Notes: generated by a model from the sequence alone, not told the origin. 64,000 nucleotides of DNA from G020351775 sp039588335 (GCA_039588335.1 JBDGZZ010000002.1:1-64000); one strand, 5' to 3'; shown: positions 33,829 through 43,249, counted from the stretch's first letter. Translations and numbers: made by a program.

Positions 33829-34811
33829 GTGTCGTCCTCAGCGTACGTCATCTGACGACGAGTTTTTCTATCGACTCCGAAACCGCCCGGGCGGTGGATG
33901 ATGTTTCGTTCGACCTGCTGGAAGGGGAGACGCTAGGCATCGTTGGTGAGTCTGGATCGGGTAAAACCGTGACGGCTCTGTCGATCTTGAGGCTGGTTGA
34001 CAGCCCCGGGAAGGTATCCGACGACAGCGTGGTAGAGTACGATGGTAGGAACTTACTCCAGTTGAGCCCGAGCGAGCTTCGGAAAGTACGGGGAGCTGAA
34101 ATAGCGATGGTATTTCAGGAACCAACTACCAGCCTCAATCCGGTGCTTACCGTTGGGACTCAGATATCCGAAACGCTGAGGGCGCATCGAAAAGTTTCTC
34201 GCCGGGAGGCACGCGCCCGTGCGATTGAGCTGCTGGAACTTGTACGCATACCCGATGCTACAAAGCGGGTGGACGAGTATCCTCACGAGTTGAGCGGGGG
34301 GATGCAACAGCGGGTGATGATAGCGATCGCGCTCTCGTGTAACCCCAACGTATTGATAGCCGATGAACCCACTACTGCACTCGACGTCACTATTCAGGCA
34401 CAGATTCTCGAACTCCTGATCGATCTCAAGCAGCAGTTTGGGATGGCCATGATCCTCATCACACACGACCTCGGAATCGTGGCTGGAGTAGCTGACCGTG
34501 TTGTTGTCATGTACGGTGGTCAAGTCGTCGAACAGGCATCGACTCATACGTTGTTCGAACGGCCGACGCACCCGTACACCATGGCCTTGCTGCGAGCAGT
34601 CCCACGTCTCGACCGCACCGTCGAGCGCCTAGAAACCATACCAGGCTCGGTGCCGTCCGCCAGCGCGTGGCCCGCAGGATGCCGCTTCCACCCGCGTTGT
34701 CCCGACGCTTGGGCTCGCTGCAGCTTAGACATGCCGCCATTGCTCGACGCCGAGCCGGAACACGTGGCCCGTTGCTGGCTAGTTGGTCAACCGAACGAGG
34801 ACAGCCGGTGA
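33825..34811 (+). CDS. DppD-type ABC transporter ATP-binding protein
   Basis: A 328-residue ATPase with Walker A GESGSGKT, Q-loop MVFQEPTTSLNPV, signature LSGGMQQR, Walker B VLIADEPTTALD and switch His in LITHDLG. The C-terminal CRFHPRCPDAWARC cysteine cluster is typical of oligopeptide transporter ATPases, some of which bind a 4Fe-4S cluster there. It works with the OppF-type ATPase that overlaps its end. Confidence 0.94.
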   Translation: MSVVLSVRHLTTSFSIDSETARAVDDVSFDLLEGETLGIVGESGSGKTVTALSILRLVDSPGKVSDDSVVEYDGRNLLQLSPSELRKVRGAEIAMVFQEPTTSLNPVLTVGTQISETLRAHRKVSRREARARAIELLELVRIPDATKRVDEYPHELSGGMQQRVMIAIALSCNPNVLIADEPTTALDVTIQAQILELLIDLKQQFGMAMILITHDLGIVAGVADRVVVMYGGQVVEQASTHTLFERPTHPYTMALLRAVPRLDRTVERLETIPGSVPSASAWPAGCRFHPRCPDAWARCSLDMPPLLDAEPEHVARCWLVGQPNEDSR

Positions 34812-35833
34812 CCCGCGGGACATCTCCGCTCGTCGCCGTAAACGACCTGGTAAAGGAATACCGGGCAGCTGGTGGTCTATTCGGGAAATCCGCTCCTCTC
34901 CGAGCTGTCGACAAAGTGTCGCTCAGCATTGCGCGGGGTGAGTCTCTCGGGCTAGTAGGCGAGAGCGGCAGCGGCAAAACGACGTTGGGCCGGTTGATAC
35001 TGCGACTCATTGAGCCAACCGCCGGTAGGATCTCATTTGACGGCATTGACGTCCTGGGCCTCGATCCACGGCCACTTCGTGCTCTGCGCCGCCGAATGCA
35101 GATCGTGTTTCAGGACCCGTTCGGTTCGCTCAACCCGCGCATGACCGTGGGGGCCACCGTGCGCGAACCGATGGAGGTTCATGACATCGCCAGCGGGGCA
35201 GAATCGGGAAACGCAGTCAGAGAATTGTTCGATGAGGTTGGGCTCGACCCCTCCTACTTCGACCGGTATCCACACGAGCTGTCAGGCGGGCAGCGGCAAA
35301 GGGTGGGTATCGCACGAGCATTGTCGCTGAAGCCCGAGTTCATGATCCTCGACGAGCCGGTTTCAGCACTCGACGTCTCGGTCCAAGCGCAGGTGCTGAA
35401 CCTGTTGGCGGACCTGCGCGATAGTCGCGGCTTGACCTATCTGTTCATCGCTCACGACCTCGCGGTGGTCCGTCACATAGCCCACCGAGTGGTAGTGATG
35501 TACCTAGGCAGGCTGGTGGAAGCGGCGCCAGCAGACACAGCCTACACGGAACCGCTGCACCCGTACACTGTTTCTCTACTCTCTGCCGTACCCGCACCGG
35601 ATCCACGGGAACAGCGCCAGCGTATAGTGCTCGCCGGGGACATGCCCAATCCGCGACAACCCCCCTCGGGCTGCGTGTTCCACCCCCGCTGCCCTCACCC
35701 GGCCAAGGATGATCATTGCCGCCTCGAGTCGCCTGTCCTGAGGGAAGTGAGGACTAGCCGGTGGGCTGCTTGTCACTTTGCAGATGATCCACTGCGGATA
35801 CCTGGACACGAGATCGACGGGGTGCACAACTAG
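34808..35833 (+). CDS. OppF-type ABC transporter ATP-binding protein
   Basis: A 341-residue ATPase with Walker A GESGSGKTTLG, IVFQDPFGSLNPR, LSGGQRQRVGIARAL, and Walker B FMILDEPVSALD, then a C-terminal CVFHPRCPH cysteine motif. GTG at 34808 overlaps the upstream stop as GTGA and gives a proper OppF N-terminus (LVAVNDLVKEYRAAGG); in-frame starts further upstream lie inside the previous gene. It is the last gene of the importer operon. Confidence 0.93.
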   Translation: MTRGTSPLVAVNDLVKEYRAAGGLFGKSAPLRAVDKVSLSIARGESLGLVGESGSGKTTLGRLILRLIEPTAGRISFDGIDVLGLDPRPLRALRRRMQIVFQDPFGSLNPRMTVGATVREPMEVHDIASGAESGNAVRELFDEVGLDPSYFDRYPHELSGGQRQRVGIARALSLKPEFMILDEPVSALDVSVQAQVLNLLADLRDSRGLTYLFIAHDLAVVRHIAHRVVVMYLGRLVEAAPADTAYTEPLHPYTVSLLSAVPAPDPREQRQRIVLAGDMPNPRQPPSGCVFHPRCPHPAKDDHCRLESPVLREVRTSRWAACHFADDPLRIPGHEIDGVHN

Positions 35834-35921
35834 CCATGGGTCTGGGGACGCAGTATTAATGTCCCTGGCGAAGCCTCGTAGCGGGGTCCCCGTGTAATCT
35901 GGTTCACGCTGGAGGAGATAC

Positions 35922-37418
35922 ATGAGCTTACTGGTTGTCGTCGTCTTCATATATCCCGCCATCCTGATTGCGGTCAGCCTATGGCGCTCACGCGGCGTGC
36001 GGAGCCATGAGGACTTCGCCGTGGCAGGTCGTTCAGTACCGGTGGCGTTGCTGGTGGGTACATTGGTCTGCACGTGGATCGGCTCCGGCTCCCTATTCGG
36101 TGGAGCCGGTTTAGCGTACAGGTCCGGCATAGCCGAACTCTGGTTCTCGTTCGGCGGTTGGGTCGGTCTCATTGCCGTGTATTTTCTCGCCGGTCGGGTT
36201 CGGCAGATCGCTCAATACACGGTCCCGGACCTGTTGGAGCAGCGGTACAACGCCGCTGCTCGACTGCTGGGAACGTTGGCGATAATATTGGCTTACGTTA
36301 CCATCGCTGCGTATCAGTTTCGTGGAGGTGGATGGATACTCAGTATCGTAACGGATGGAGCGATCTCGCCAACGATGGGTATCCTGATAACCGCGGCGGC
36401 AATCGTGACTTTTACGGCTCTAGCCGGCATGGTTTCCATCGTTACCGTGGATGTGTTCAACGGCATCATCATCACTCTGGCCGTGTTACTTGCGCTGCCT
36501 TACATGGTCTTCGAAATGGGTGGAGTCGGACAGGTAATCGAGCGCCTTCCCGACCGCCACACTACCATCCTGGGCGGCCACAACGCTCTCTGGGTAATCG
36601 GCGTGTCTCTGCCGACCTTCCTGTTGATTCTGGGAGAGAGCGGAATGTACCAGAAGTTCTTTTCAGCCAAGAACGCCAGGGCGGCACGGCAGGCCGTGTT
36701 GGGTATGGTAGCAGGAATCATAATCATAGAGACTGCACTGGCGTTGCTGGCCATAGTCGGAAGAGCTGCTTTCCCGGACTTGATGGAGCAGACTTCCGTG
36801 GTCGGCAGAGCCGCATCCGAGACCGTAATCCTGTACATAGCACGACACGGTCTCCCCGTGATCGGCGGGGCGGTGCTTCTCGCGGCCGCCATCGCCATTG
36901 TACTCTCCACGGGAAACACCTTTCTATTGGTACCCTCAACCAACGTCAGCCGCGATATCTACCAGCGTTTCATCAATCCAAATGCCACCGAGAAACAGAA
37001 GGTGAACATACAGCGTCTATTCATCGTTGTGTTCGGGGCGGTGGGACTGGTGCTGCTCACTCAATTCCAGACCGTGCTCTCCATGGCTCTTTACGCGTAC
37101 TCGCTCGTGGGTGCCAGCCTAACCCCGGCTCTACTCGCCTGTTTCCTGTGGAAACGGGTGACGCCACAGGGCGGCGTTGCATGCATTGCCGGTGGGTTGG
37201 GAAGCATCGTTGGTGTGAAGCTGCTCAACAGACTTGGTGTGGACTTCACCATGATGTTGGGGAATACAGAGTTCGACTTCGCGAGCAGCGACTACATCGT
37301 GATACCGGGAGTCCTCGTCTCGATCAGCTTGCTCGTCGTCATCAGTCTACTCACCAAGCCATCACCGCCCGAGAAATGGCAGCCTTTCTTCGCAGAGGAG
37401 GGGAAGCAGACGGCCTAG
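35922..37418 (+). CDS. Sodium:solute symporter (SSS family)
   Basis: A 498-residue integral membrane protein with about 13 predicted helices. SSS hallmarks are GRSVPVALLVGTLVCTWIGSGSLFGGAGLAYRSG near the start and SALVLSTGN-like IVLSTGNTFLLVPSTNVSRDIYQ in the middle. It imports a solute (sugar, amino acid or carboxylate) with sodium; the substrate cannot be told. ATG at 35922 follows GGAGGAG. The 3' end overlaps the minus-strand RemA-like gene by four bases. Confidence 0.9.
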   Translation: MSLLVVVVFIYPAILIAVSLWRSRGVRSHEDFAVAGRSVPVALLVGTLVCTWIGSGSLFGGAGLAYRSGIAELWFSFGGWVGLIAVYFLAGRVRQIAQYTVPDLLEQRYNAAARLLGTLAIILAYVTIAAYQFRGGGWILSIVTDGAISPTMGILITAAAIVTFTALAGMVSIVTVDVFNGIIITLAVLLALPYMVFEMGGVGQVIERLPDRHTTILGGHNALWVIGVSLPTFLLILGESGMYQKFFSAKNARAARQAVLGMVAGIIIIETALALLAIVGRAAFPDLMEQTSVVGRAASETVILYIARHGLPVIGGAVLLAAAIAIVLSTGNTFLLVPSTNVSRDIYQRFINPNATEKQKVNIQRLFIVVFGAVGLVLLTQFQTVLSMALYAYSLVGASLTPALLACFLWKRVTPQGGVACIAGGLGSIVGVKLLNRLGVDFTMMLGNTEFDFASSDYIVIPGVLVSISLLVVISLLTKPSPPEKWQPFFAEEGKQTA

Positions 37419-37813
37419 TCGAACAGATCGTTCTGCTCGATGCTGCTTTCGGCCAAGTCCGTTTTGAGGAACGTCTGCAGCCTACGGTGCCAGTCGGTGA
37501 CGTCGAATCGTGCCTCCGCACTCAGCATGCGTGCTAGTACGTCGGGTACGTCGTCCAGCGCATCGAGCAGATCAGCCAGTATTTCTCTCGCCTCTTGAAT
37601 TCGGAAGTGCTCGTCACTCGCTATCGCCATGTCGTGCAGGATAGCTAGCTCACTGCGCGAGGCGACTATGGGTTCGTCCACGGTGGCAGTGTAAACCTCG
37701 GTGCGGCGTCCCGGTCCACGATCTTCCTCGATCGGCGTGAGCCCAACGATCGCGTCAGAACGCCAGTACTTGCCGTATCCCAAAGACACCATGCGGTCGG
37801 GTTTTATCTCCAT
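37415..37813 (-). CDS. RemA-like (DUF370) protein with C-terminal extension
   Basis: 132 residues. The N-terminal half (MVSLGYGKYWRSDAIVGLTP, GPGRRTEVYTATVDEPIVASRSE) resembles DUF370/RemA, where IGFGNxVxxxRIIAIV and GRRTRxVIxxDSxHVxLS are conserved; RemA is a DNA-binding activator of matrix genes in Bacillus. The second half is an acidic helical extension (AREILADLLDALDDVPDVL) not found in RemA. It is followed upstream by a PspA-like and an FmdB gene, all on the minus strand with gaps of 2-11 bases. The assignment is moderate. Confidence 0.55.
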   Translation of the reverse strand: MEIKPDRMVSLGYGKYWRSDAIVGLTPIEEDRGPGRRTEVYTATVDEPIVASRSELAILHDMAIASDEHFRIQEAREILADLLDALDDVPDVLARMLSAEARFDVTDWHRRLQTFLKTDLAESSIEQNDLFD

Positions 37814-37824
37814 GCTGACCTTGC

Positions 37825-38370
37825 CTATCTCCCCATCTTTTTCTTGAGTGCGTCGAGCCGCGCCTCGGCTTCTGCCTCTTTCGCAGCCCTGTCGAGCTGG
37901 GACCGCAGCAATTCGTCCTTGACGTCTGTTTCTGGCCGGACGCCACCGGCTGCTTCTATTTCACGCCACGCCGAATCTACGCCGCTCGAGTCCGCAGATT
38001 TCTTGAGCTGCGCCTTCATCTCATCCAACTCCCGCTCCGCCAGTGCCAGCTCCGCACGCTGCGCCTCGAGCTTGTCCTCCAGGATAGCAACCCTCTCCCT
38101 GTGTTTGGCCGTGAACTGTTCGGCCACATCAGCCGTCTCCTGGTCACCAATCTGGGCAGCCATGCGCCCTCTTCGCTCAGCGTCCGCGAGATGCTGGCGT
38201 TCCTTCTTGAGCTGGATTTCAGTTTTGGCTGCCCCCTGGCGCATTCCCTCCAGCGCCGCACGAGCCTCGATCACCGCATCTCTCATTCGAGAGACTTTCT
38301 CACGACTGTCCGGGGGACCGGTGGCAGCATCCAAGGCCGCGTTTATCGCTTCCTTGAGGCGCTCGAACAT
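37825..38370 (-). CDS. PspA/IM30-like coiled-coil protein
   Basis: A 181-residue protein, nearly all helical, starting MFERLKEAINAALDAATGPP. Long coiled coils cover about residues 20-125 and 150-178. The layout resembles PspA/IM30 ESCRT-III-like envelope-stress proteins, but it is shorter and the match is by pattern only. It lies in a compact minus-strand trio with an FmdB-type protein upstream and the RemA-like gene downstream, which suggests joint envelope-related regulation (inference). Confidence 0.5.
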   Translation of the reverse strand: MFERLKEAINAALDAATGPPDSREKVSRMRDAVIEARAALEGMRQGAAKTEIQLKKERQHLADAERRGRMAAQIGDQETADVAEQFTAKHRERVAILEDKLEAQRAELALAERELDEMKAQLKKSADSSGVDSAWREIEAAGGVRPETDVKDELLRSQLDRAAKEAEAEARLDALKKKMGR

Positions 38371-38372
38371 TT

Positions 38373-38537
38373 TTAGCTCTTCTTAACCGTCTTTGCGTAG
38401 AAGGGAGCGAACACCTGAATCACCTTCTTGGACTTGCACTTAGGACACACCGGTCGTTTGCGATCGTGATCGGCAATCGAGATCAGCAGTGTAAAATGCT
38501 CGTGACAATCCTTGCACTCGTACTCGTAGCTAGGCAT
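38373..38537 (-). CDS. FmdB-family zinc ribbon protein
   Basis: A 54-residue protein from ATG at 38537: MPSYEYECKDCHEHFTLL, then RPVCPKCKSKKVIQVF. Two CxxC pairs form a zinc ribbon, as in FmdB/putative regulatory protein family members. The role is unknown; such genes often sit next to PspA-like or amidase genes. An upstream in-frame start would add 25 unrelated residues. Confidence 0.85.
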   Translation of the reverse strand: MPSYEYECKDCHEHFTLLISIADHDRKRPVCPKCKSKKVIQVFAPFYAKTVKKS

Positions 38538-38718
38538 GCTGCACACCCCTGCAGAACGTTCATCCCAAAGCGTGGCCATCAAAACGATACGCCCCCCTAC
38601 CAGACGGGTCAAGCAGGACCGGCGGCGTCACGAAACGTACGGCACCGCTGGTAGCGACACGCCGGAAACGACCTGGTCGGGGTGGTCGCAGTCTCGGCCA
38701 AGCGGTAGTATTAGGATC

Positions 38719-39222
38719 ATGAGAAAATGCACAATGCTCCTTCCTCTCGCGTTGCTTGGCTGCGCCGAGGGAGACCCGGAAAACAATCCGGTATGCGGCA
38801 TCGCGGCCATGGCCGGTGCGGCAATGGTACTCGAACAGTTCGGAGTGCCTGGGAAGATCTTGGAAGAGATTCCCCAGGAAGTAGAAGGAGTGGTGCCGGC
38901 ACGGGTAGTAGGATGGGGTACAGCCCGAGCACTGGCTGCCACCGGGCCGGACGGTGCCGTCCTCGGATACGAGGGCGAAGGGTTCCCCAGTATCCCGGGC
39001 TTCGGATTGGTTCTGGTTGAGGACTCGCTTGAGGTCTTTCAGGGTGTGTTGATCTTCGAGACCGAGGCACCGCGAGGGATTCCACAGCTCGGGACCATAT
39101 CGAGTGCTACAAACACCCTGCCACTCTACGGATTACGCGTGACGTGGGGCGCCGTGAGTAGCCCTCGGTGTCCGCTCTTCAGGAACATCGACACGGCGGG
39201 AGTCACTTCGGAAGGCACCTGA
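38719..39222 (+). CDS. Predicted lipoprotein of unknown function
   Basis: 167 residues from ATG at 38719: signal MRKCTMLLPLALLGC with lipobox cysteine at residue 15. The mature part is glycine-rich with beta-strand character (VVGWGTARALAATGPDGAVLG, GFGLVLVEDSLEVFQG). No domain was recognised. Upstream in-frame codons to 38536 lack features and are probably not translated. Confidence 0.6.
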   Translation: MRKCTMLLPLALLGCAEGDPENNPVCGIAAMAGAAMVLEQFGVPGKILEEIPQEVEGVVPARVVGWGTARALAATGPDGAVLGYEGEGFPSIPGFGLVLVEDSLEVFQGVLIFETEAPRGIPQLGTISSATNTLPLYGLRVTWGAVSSPRCPLFRNIDTAGVTSEGT

Positions 39223-39254
39223 TCGGTCATTCGACACGGATGCCTGCCGGTCGA

Positions 39255-39980
39255 TCACAGGTTGTTGAAGAACTCGTCCTTCACTTGCCTCATGAGCCGA
39301 TCTGCGCTCGAGACATTTGGGAAAAACAGGTTATCAGACAGTCGGTTCAGGGCGACTCGTAGTATCGTGAACGAGTCTGCTGCGCGGGCATAGATATCCG
39401 CCACGTCGAGGTCTTGTGCCAAGCGGTTGCCGGCAGCTTGCCGGAACCCGCGCGCTCCCATCTCCTCATAGTATTCGAAGTCCGGTCCGCCCTTGCGATG
39501 CCTACGGGCAGTGATGTGGTCGGGGAATACTCCCGAGAGCCACAGAGTGAAGTTGCCCAAGTGTGCCTGCAGCAGGAAGCGCCGTCTGCCTGATTCATTG
39601 TCGATGTCGGACACGATGTCGGCCACATACCGATAGGCCTGGTCGTCGTTCATGGCAATCCGGTACGCGCGGTCTCTAGCTCCAAACTCGTACAACAGGG
39701 CACCAACATAGTTACCCAAACGGTTGTCCTCGATCCCTACCCTGCGGAGGGTCTCCCTGACCGCGACACAGATGAACAGCTGGGGAGACGGTGAACCAAG
39801 ATCCGGAACACTTCGTAACAGATCGAACAACTCCGGCCGATCGAGCAGCACGTCGAGCCCGTCTTCCAGCGCAATGCTCTGGAGCTCGCGACGACGGTCT
39901 TCATTGCCCCGCGACAGAACTCGCAGAACGAACTCGACGTCGGTGGCCGTAAGACGCTCCTGCAAGTTGGCGAGGATCAT
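39255..39980 (-). CDS. Conserved-looking helical protein of unknown function
   Basis: 241 residues from ATG at 39980, chosen because GGAGGA lies six bases upstream; the frame runs on to 40055 without such a site. It is all-helical, with no signal peptide or membrane segment. Notable strings are LFDLLRSVPDLGSPSPQLF, NYVGALLYEFGARDRAY and QAHLGNFTLWLSGVFPDHI. No catalytic motif was recognised. It is transcribed convergently with the lipoprotein gene and divergently from the glycosyltransferase gene. Confidence 0.65.
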   Translation of the reverse strand: MILANLQERLTATDVEFVLRVLSRGNEDRRRELQSIALEDGLDVLLDRPELFDLLRSVPDLGSPSPQLFICVAVRETLRRVGIEDNRLGNYVGALLYEFGARDRAYRIAMNDDQAYRYVADIVSDIDNESGRRRFLLQAHLGNFTLWLSGVFPDHITARRHRKGGPDFEYYEEMGARGFRQAAGNRLAQDLDVADIYARAADSFTILRVALNRLSDNLFFPNVSSADRLMRQVKDEFFNNL

Positions 39981-40219
39981 GTCTCGTCCTCCATTGCGTC
40001 TCAAACGCAGTTCCATTCCGGCCCTCACCACCACTATATGAGACGGCGGTCTCACATCCTCATTATCAGCAACAGAATTCGAGTGCTGACGGATCCCCCC
40101 ATTCCGTACCCCGAACGCCCCTATCTTCCCCTAAAACCGTCTATATTGGTTACTTCGCGCCACCTCCGGTGTACTACTATATCCGAGGTGCGCGGAACAT
40201 ACTGTAGCGAAGGTCACCG

Positions 40220-40972
40220 ATGATCTACGTCTGTTTGCACGTGAACGACGATGCTCCAACCGTTGGACTGGTGTTGTGGAAGATCCGCCAGGTCATGGAG
40301 GTATTCCGCCGGGAATACCACATTCTGGTAGCGGACGACGCTTCCAGTGACGGAACCTCTGAGATTCTGGAGCCCTACGAGCGGGCTCTTCCGATGACGA
40401 TTCGCCGTTCGCCGTATAGCGCGGGATATGCGGCCAGCATCGATGTGCTGATCAGAGAGGCGCTAGACCGGACCGACCGTCCGCGCAGAGATTGTGTGGT
40501 GATCCTGCCTTCAGATTTCAGCGTTTCTCCTGCAGTCTTGCCGGACCTCATCAAGCGGGTGGAGTCGGGAGCGGACGTAGTAGTCGCGGAAACAAACTTC
40601 GAGCGAGCGGGTAGCGGCATGCGCTTGGTCCGCAGACTGGCCCCATGGCTGTTGAAGCCAGGAGTGCAGCTCAAGGGCTTTCGTGATGTTACGTCCGGAG
40701 TTTGCGCCTTTCGCCTGATCACTCTGAGGAGCTGCCTCAAGGAGAGCAAGGGATCCTTGCTCAACACCGAGGGCCGTTGCGCCAACGCAGAGCTGTTAGC
40801 ACGGGCTGCGACCGTGGCTCGACAAATCGCGGTAGTGCCGGTGGAGGCGCAATCTCCAGAAGGCGCCCACGCCCCGTCGGAGAAGTCACTGTCGCTGGCC
40901 CTCAACCTCCACCGGGCCGGGCGAAGACTCAACATTCCACCACCTCGAACAACGGTTCAAAGAGCCTCATGA
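40220..40972 (+). CDS. Family 2 glycosyltransferase-like protein
   Basis: 250 residues with a GT-A fold: VCLHVNDDAPTVGLVL at the start, ILVADDASSDGTSEILE (nucleotide-sugar binding Asp residues) and CVVILPSDFSVSP, where the family has the DxD-like metal site; here it reads PSDFS with only one Asp. GFRDVTSGVCAFRL fits the acceptor region of dolichyl-phosphate mannosyltransferase-type enzymes. There are no membrane helices. It overlaps the DUF3108 gene by four bases. Confidence 0.72.
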   Translation: MIYVCLHVNDDAPTVGLVLWKIRQVMEVFRREYHILVADDASSDGTSEILEPYERALPMTIRRSPYSAGYAASIDVLIREALDRTDRPRRDCVVILPSDFSVSPAVLPDLIKRVESGADVVVAETNFERAGSGMRLVRRLAPWLLKPGVQLKGFRDVTSGVCAFRLITLRSCLKESKGSLLNTEGRCANAELLARAATVARQIAVVPVEAQSPEGAHAPSEKSLSLALNLHRAGRRLNIPPPRTTVQRAS

Positions 40973-41757
40973 TGCGTATAGCGCTTGCCCTGTTGGCCCT
41001 GTCACTCGGGAGTCTCAGCCTGAGAGCCCAGACCGATTCGTCCACTGTGGCCGCCTGGGCCAGGACATTTCAGGACGAAACTCTCATATACGAAGCCAAG
41101 TTCGGTTTCATCACCTTGGGCAGCGGCATGATGCACACCGCTGGCATCGACACCATCCGCGGAACGCCGGCGTTGCACGTCGTCTTCGTGCTAAAAGGGG
41201 GTGGGTTCATCTACAGTCTGCACGATCGCATGGACTCGTGGATTGGAGTGGAGGACTTTGCTTCGAGACGTTTCGTGCAGGACTTCCACGAGCAAGGAGA
41301 CACTCGCCTCACGGTGTGGGACATCTACCCGGATTCGGGATTCTTCGTCCAGGAAGGAGTCGACTCGATATTCCCGACCTCGCCCAATCCGCTCGACGAT
41401 TATGCCTTCTTCTACTTCGCTAGGACCTTGGACCTGCAACCGGGCGACACATTGGAATTCAACAATTACTTCCGTCCCGACCGGAACCCGGTGGTCCTCG
41501 AGGTTCTCGAGAGAGACACGCTCGATCTGCCCTCAGGAACTTTCCCCAGCATAGTAATCCACCCAGTCATCCAGGGCAGAGGCATTCTGGCCGAAGGCAA
41601 GGAAGCCCGAATGTGGATCAGCGACGACGATCGCCGCCTGATGGTGCAGCTCAAGGTGAAGTTCTCATTCGCCACAATCACGCTGCGACTCAAGAGCATC
41701 GAGGATGCTCCACCACCCGAGATGCTGCTGAAGCCGGGCAAAGAGTCAAACCCCTGA
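40969..41757 (+). CDS. Exported DUF3108 domain protein
   Basis: 262 residues with a signal peptide (MMRIALALLALSLGSLSLRAQ). The mature protein has the DUF3108 pattern: ETLIYEAKFGFITLGSG near the start, HDRMDSWIGVEDFASRRFVQDFHEQGD, and late VIQGRGILAEGKEARMWISDDDRRLMVQLK. The family is periplasmic with unknown function. ATG at 40969 overlaps the glycosyltransferase stop, implying coupled translation. Confidence 0.82.
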   Translation: MMRIALALLALSLGSLSLRAQTDSSTVAAWARTFQDETLIYEAKFGFITLGSGMMHTAGIDTIRGTPALHVVFVLKGGGFIYSLHDRMDSWIGVEDFASRRFVQDFHEQGDTRLTVWDIYPDSGFFVQEGVDSIFPTSPNPLDDYAFFYFARTLDLQPGDTLEFNNYFRPDRNPVVLEVLERDTLDLPSGTFPSIVIHPVIQGRGILAEGKEARMWISDDDRRLMVQLKVKFSFATITLRLKSIEDAPPPEMLLKPGKESNP

Positions 41758-41766
41758 CCTAGACAT

Positions 41767-41797
41767 AAAAAAAAGGAGCCAGCACGGCAGGCTCCTT
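41767..41797 (-). terminator. Intrinsic terminator of the small membrane protein gene
   Basis: On the minus strand AAGGAGCC and GGCTCCTT form an eight-pair stem around a nine-base loop, followed by an eight-T run overlapping the stem end. It is 20 bases after the stop at 41817. It may also serve the convergent DUF3108 gene. Confidence 0.8.
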
Positions 41798-41816
41798 ACC
41801 GGCACCCACTCCGAGA

Positions 41817-42038
41817 CTACTCGCTCGCCTCGGCGTTACCGTTTATCGTCTCTTTCACCTTGCTTGCAGTCTTCGGGCTGATGACTTTAAGTACCAGGTA
41901 GACTACGAACCCGATCGCCGCAAGCCATAGTAGCGACGTGAGCAGCGAGAAGGCGAAACCCAGTACGCCAACGAGCAACTTGAACGCCACCATGCCGATG
42001 ACAGCGAGTATGGAATACCCAACCAAAGTCCGAGCCAT
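41817..42038 (-). CDS. 73-residue two-helix membrane protein
   Basis: A small protein with a hydrophobic N-terminal half holding two membrane helices (about residues 6-30 and 32-52) and a basic then polar tail (ISPKTASKVKETINGNAEASE). No family was recognised. It has its own terminator and is divergent from thiO, so it is probably a single-gene unit. Confidence 0.62.
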   Translation of the reverse strand: MARTLVGYSILAVIGMVAFKLLVGVLGFAFSLLTSLLWLAAIGFVVYLVLKVISPKTASKVKETINGNAEASE

Positions 42039-42114
42039 GGAATCTCCGTCGCTTGCTTTCTGGAAGTCTCTACGAAGGTATGTTTAGATAGGTTTCACTG
42101 TAAGGTGATCCGAA

Positions 42115-43224
42115 ATGACCCATCCTGACGTCCTGGTTGTTGGAGGCGGAGTCATCGGCGCGGCGTGCGCCCGCGCGCTTTCGCATCAAGGCACCAAGGT
42201 CCTACTCGTCGACTCCGGATCCCAGCGCGGTGCAGCATCTCTAATTGCGGCCGGAATGCTCGCGCCTCTTGCGGAGGCTGCCGCGCAAGATCCCCTGCTC
42301 GGACTGGCTGTCCGTGCTCGAGACCTGTACGTGGAGCTGGCCCCCACCCTGCTAGAGGAAACGGGCGTAGACATCGGGATATGGAACGAAGGCATCCTGC
42401 AGGTAGCCTTCACGGAGGAAGAAGTCGCCAAGACCAAGAGTGAGGTGGCCTGGCAGCGTCAGAGCGGATTCACCTCAGAGTGGCTGTCACCAGACGAAGT
42501 GCGCGAGCAAGCGCCCGGTATATCGGAGGAGGTCCTCGGGGCTGCGTATGCCCCGGAGGACGGATCGGTAGATGCAGTTGCACTGCTCGACGCCATGATC
42601 AAGAGCGCCGAGGCAAAGGGCACCGAAGTGGTGCGAGACAAGACCGTACAGGACGTCCTCATCGCGGACGGCCATGTGGAGGGCGTGAAGACGTCGACCG
42701 GTACGCTGCACGCCGGCGCGGTGGTCATTGCCGCAGGAGCGTGGGCCGGCACCATCGGAGGAATGCCACGTCCGCTGACCGTTGAGCCGATTCGGGGGCA
42801 GATAGCGGCACTGGATTGGCCCGTCGAGGAACCGCGTGCCATCGTGTACGGCGCTGGCGGATACGTCCTGGCTCACGGTCCCGTGCTACTGGCCGGCTCG
42901 ACAATGGAGCATGCTGGCTTTGACGCGTCGGTGACGGAAGAAGGTCTGGCACGTATTCAACGGGCCGCTACCCGCATCTATCCCTCTTTGGAGGGAGGAG
43001 AAGTCAAACACAGTTGGGCCGGGCTACGTCCGATGACCCCGGACGGAATGCCCATCGTCGGGCCCGACCCCCGCGTCGAAGGACTGTGGTACGCAACGGG
43101 ACATGGCCGTAACGGCATTCTCCTAGCCGGATGCACGGGCGAACTGCTGGCACAACTCCATGCCGGCCAGACTGTGGATTACGACCTGAGTCCGATCACA
43201 CCCGCCCGCTTCTGGAACTGGTAG
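42115..43224 (+). CDS. thiO: FAD-dependent glycine oxidase / D-amino acid oxidase-like
   Basis: 369 residues with the FAD dinucleotide motif VVGGGVIGAACA (8-19), ASLIAAGMLAPLAE near 40-52, and the C-terminal AGLRPMTPDGMPIVGPDP and YATGHGRNGILLA, all typical of ThiO/glycine oxidase. ThiO makes iminoglycine for the thiazole part of thiamine. Other thi genes are not in the window. A role in thiamine supply would suit the TPP-dependent pyruvate dehydrogenase downstream (inference), but a general D-amino-acid oxidase is possible. Confidence 0.82.
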   Translation: MTHPDVLVVGGGVIGAACARALSHQGTKVLLVDSGSQRGAASLIAAGMLAPLAEAAAQDPLLGLAVRARDLYVELAPTLLEETGVDIGIWNEGILQVAFTEEEVAKTKSEVAWQRQSGFTSEWLSPDEVREQAPGISEEVLGAAYAPEDGSVDAVALLDAMIKSAEAKGTEVVRDKTVQDVLIADGHVEGVKTSTGTLHAGAVVIAAGAWAGTIGGMPRPLTVEPIRGQIAALDWPVEEPRAIVYGAGGYVLAHGPVLLAGSTMEHAGFDASVTEEGLARIQRAATRIYPSLEGGEVKHSWAGLRPMTPDGMPIVGPDPRVEGLWYATGHGRNGILLAGCTGELLAQLHAGQTVDYDLSPITPARFWNW

Positions 43225-43249
43225 ATAACGAGCCCTCAGGCTGCTGTTT

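Noticed and set aside
36074..37537. A 487-codon open frame inside the symporter gene region
   Set aside because: It is an out-of-frame shadow of the symporter gene, with Arg/His/Gly-rich nonsense composition and no family motif.
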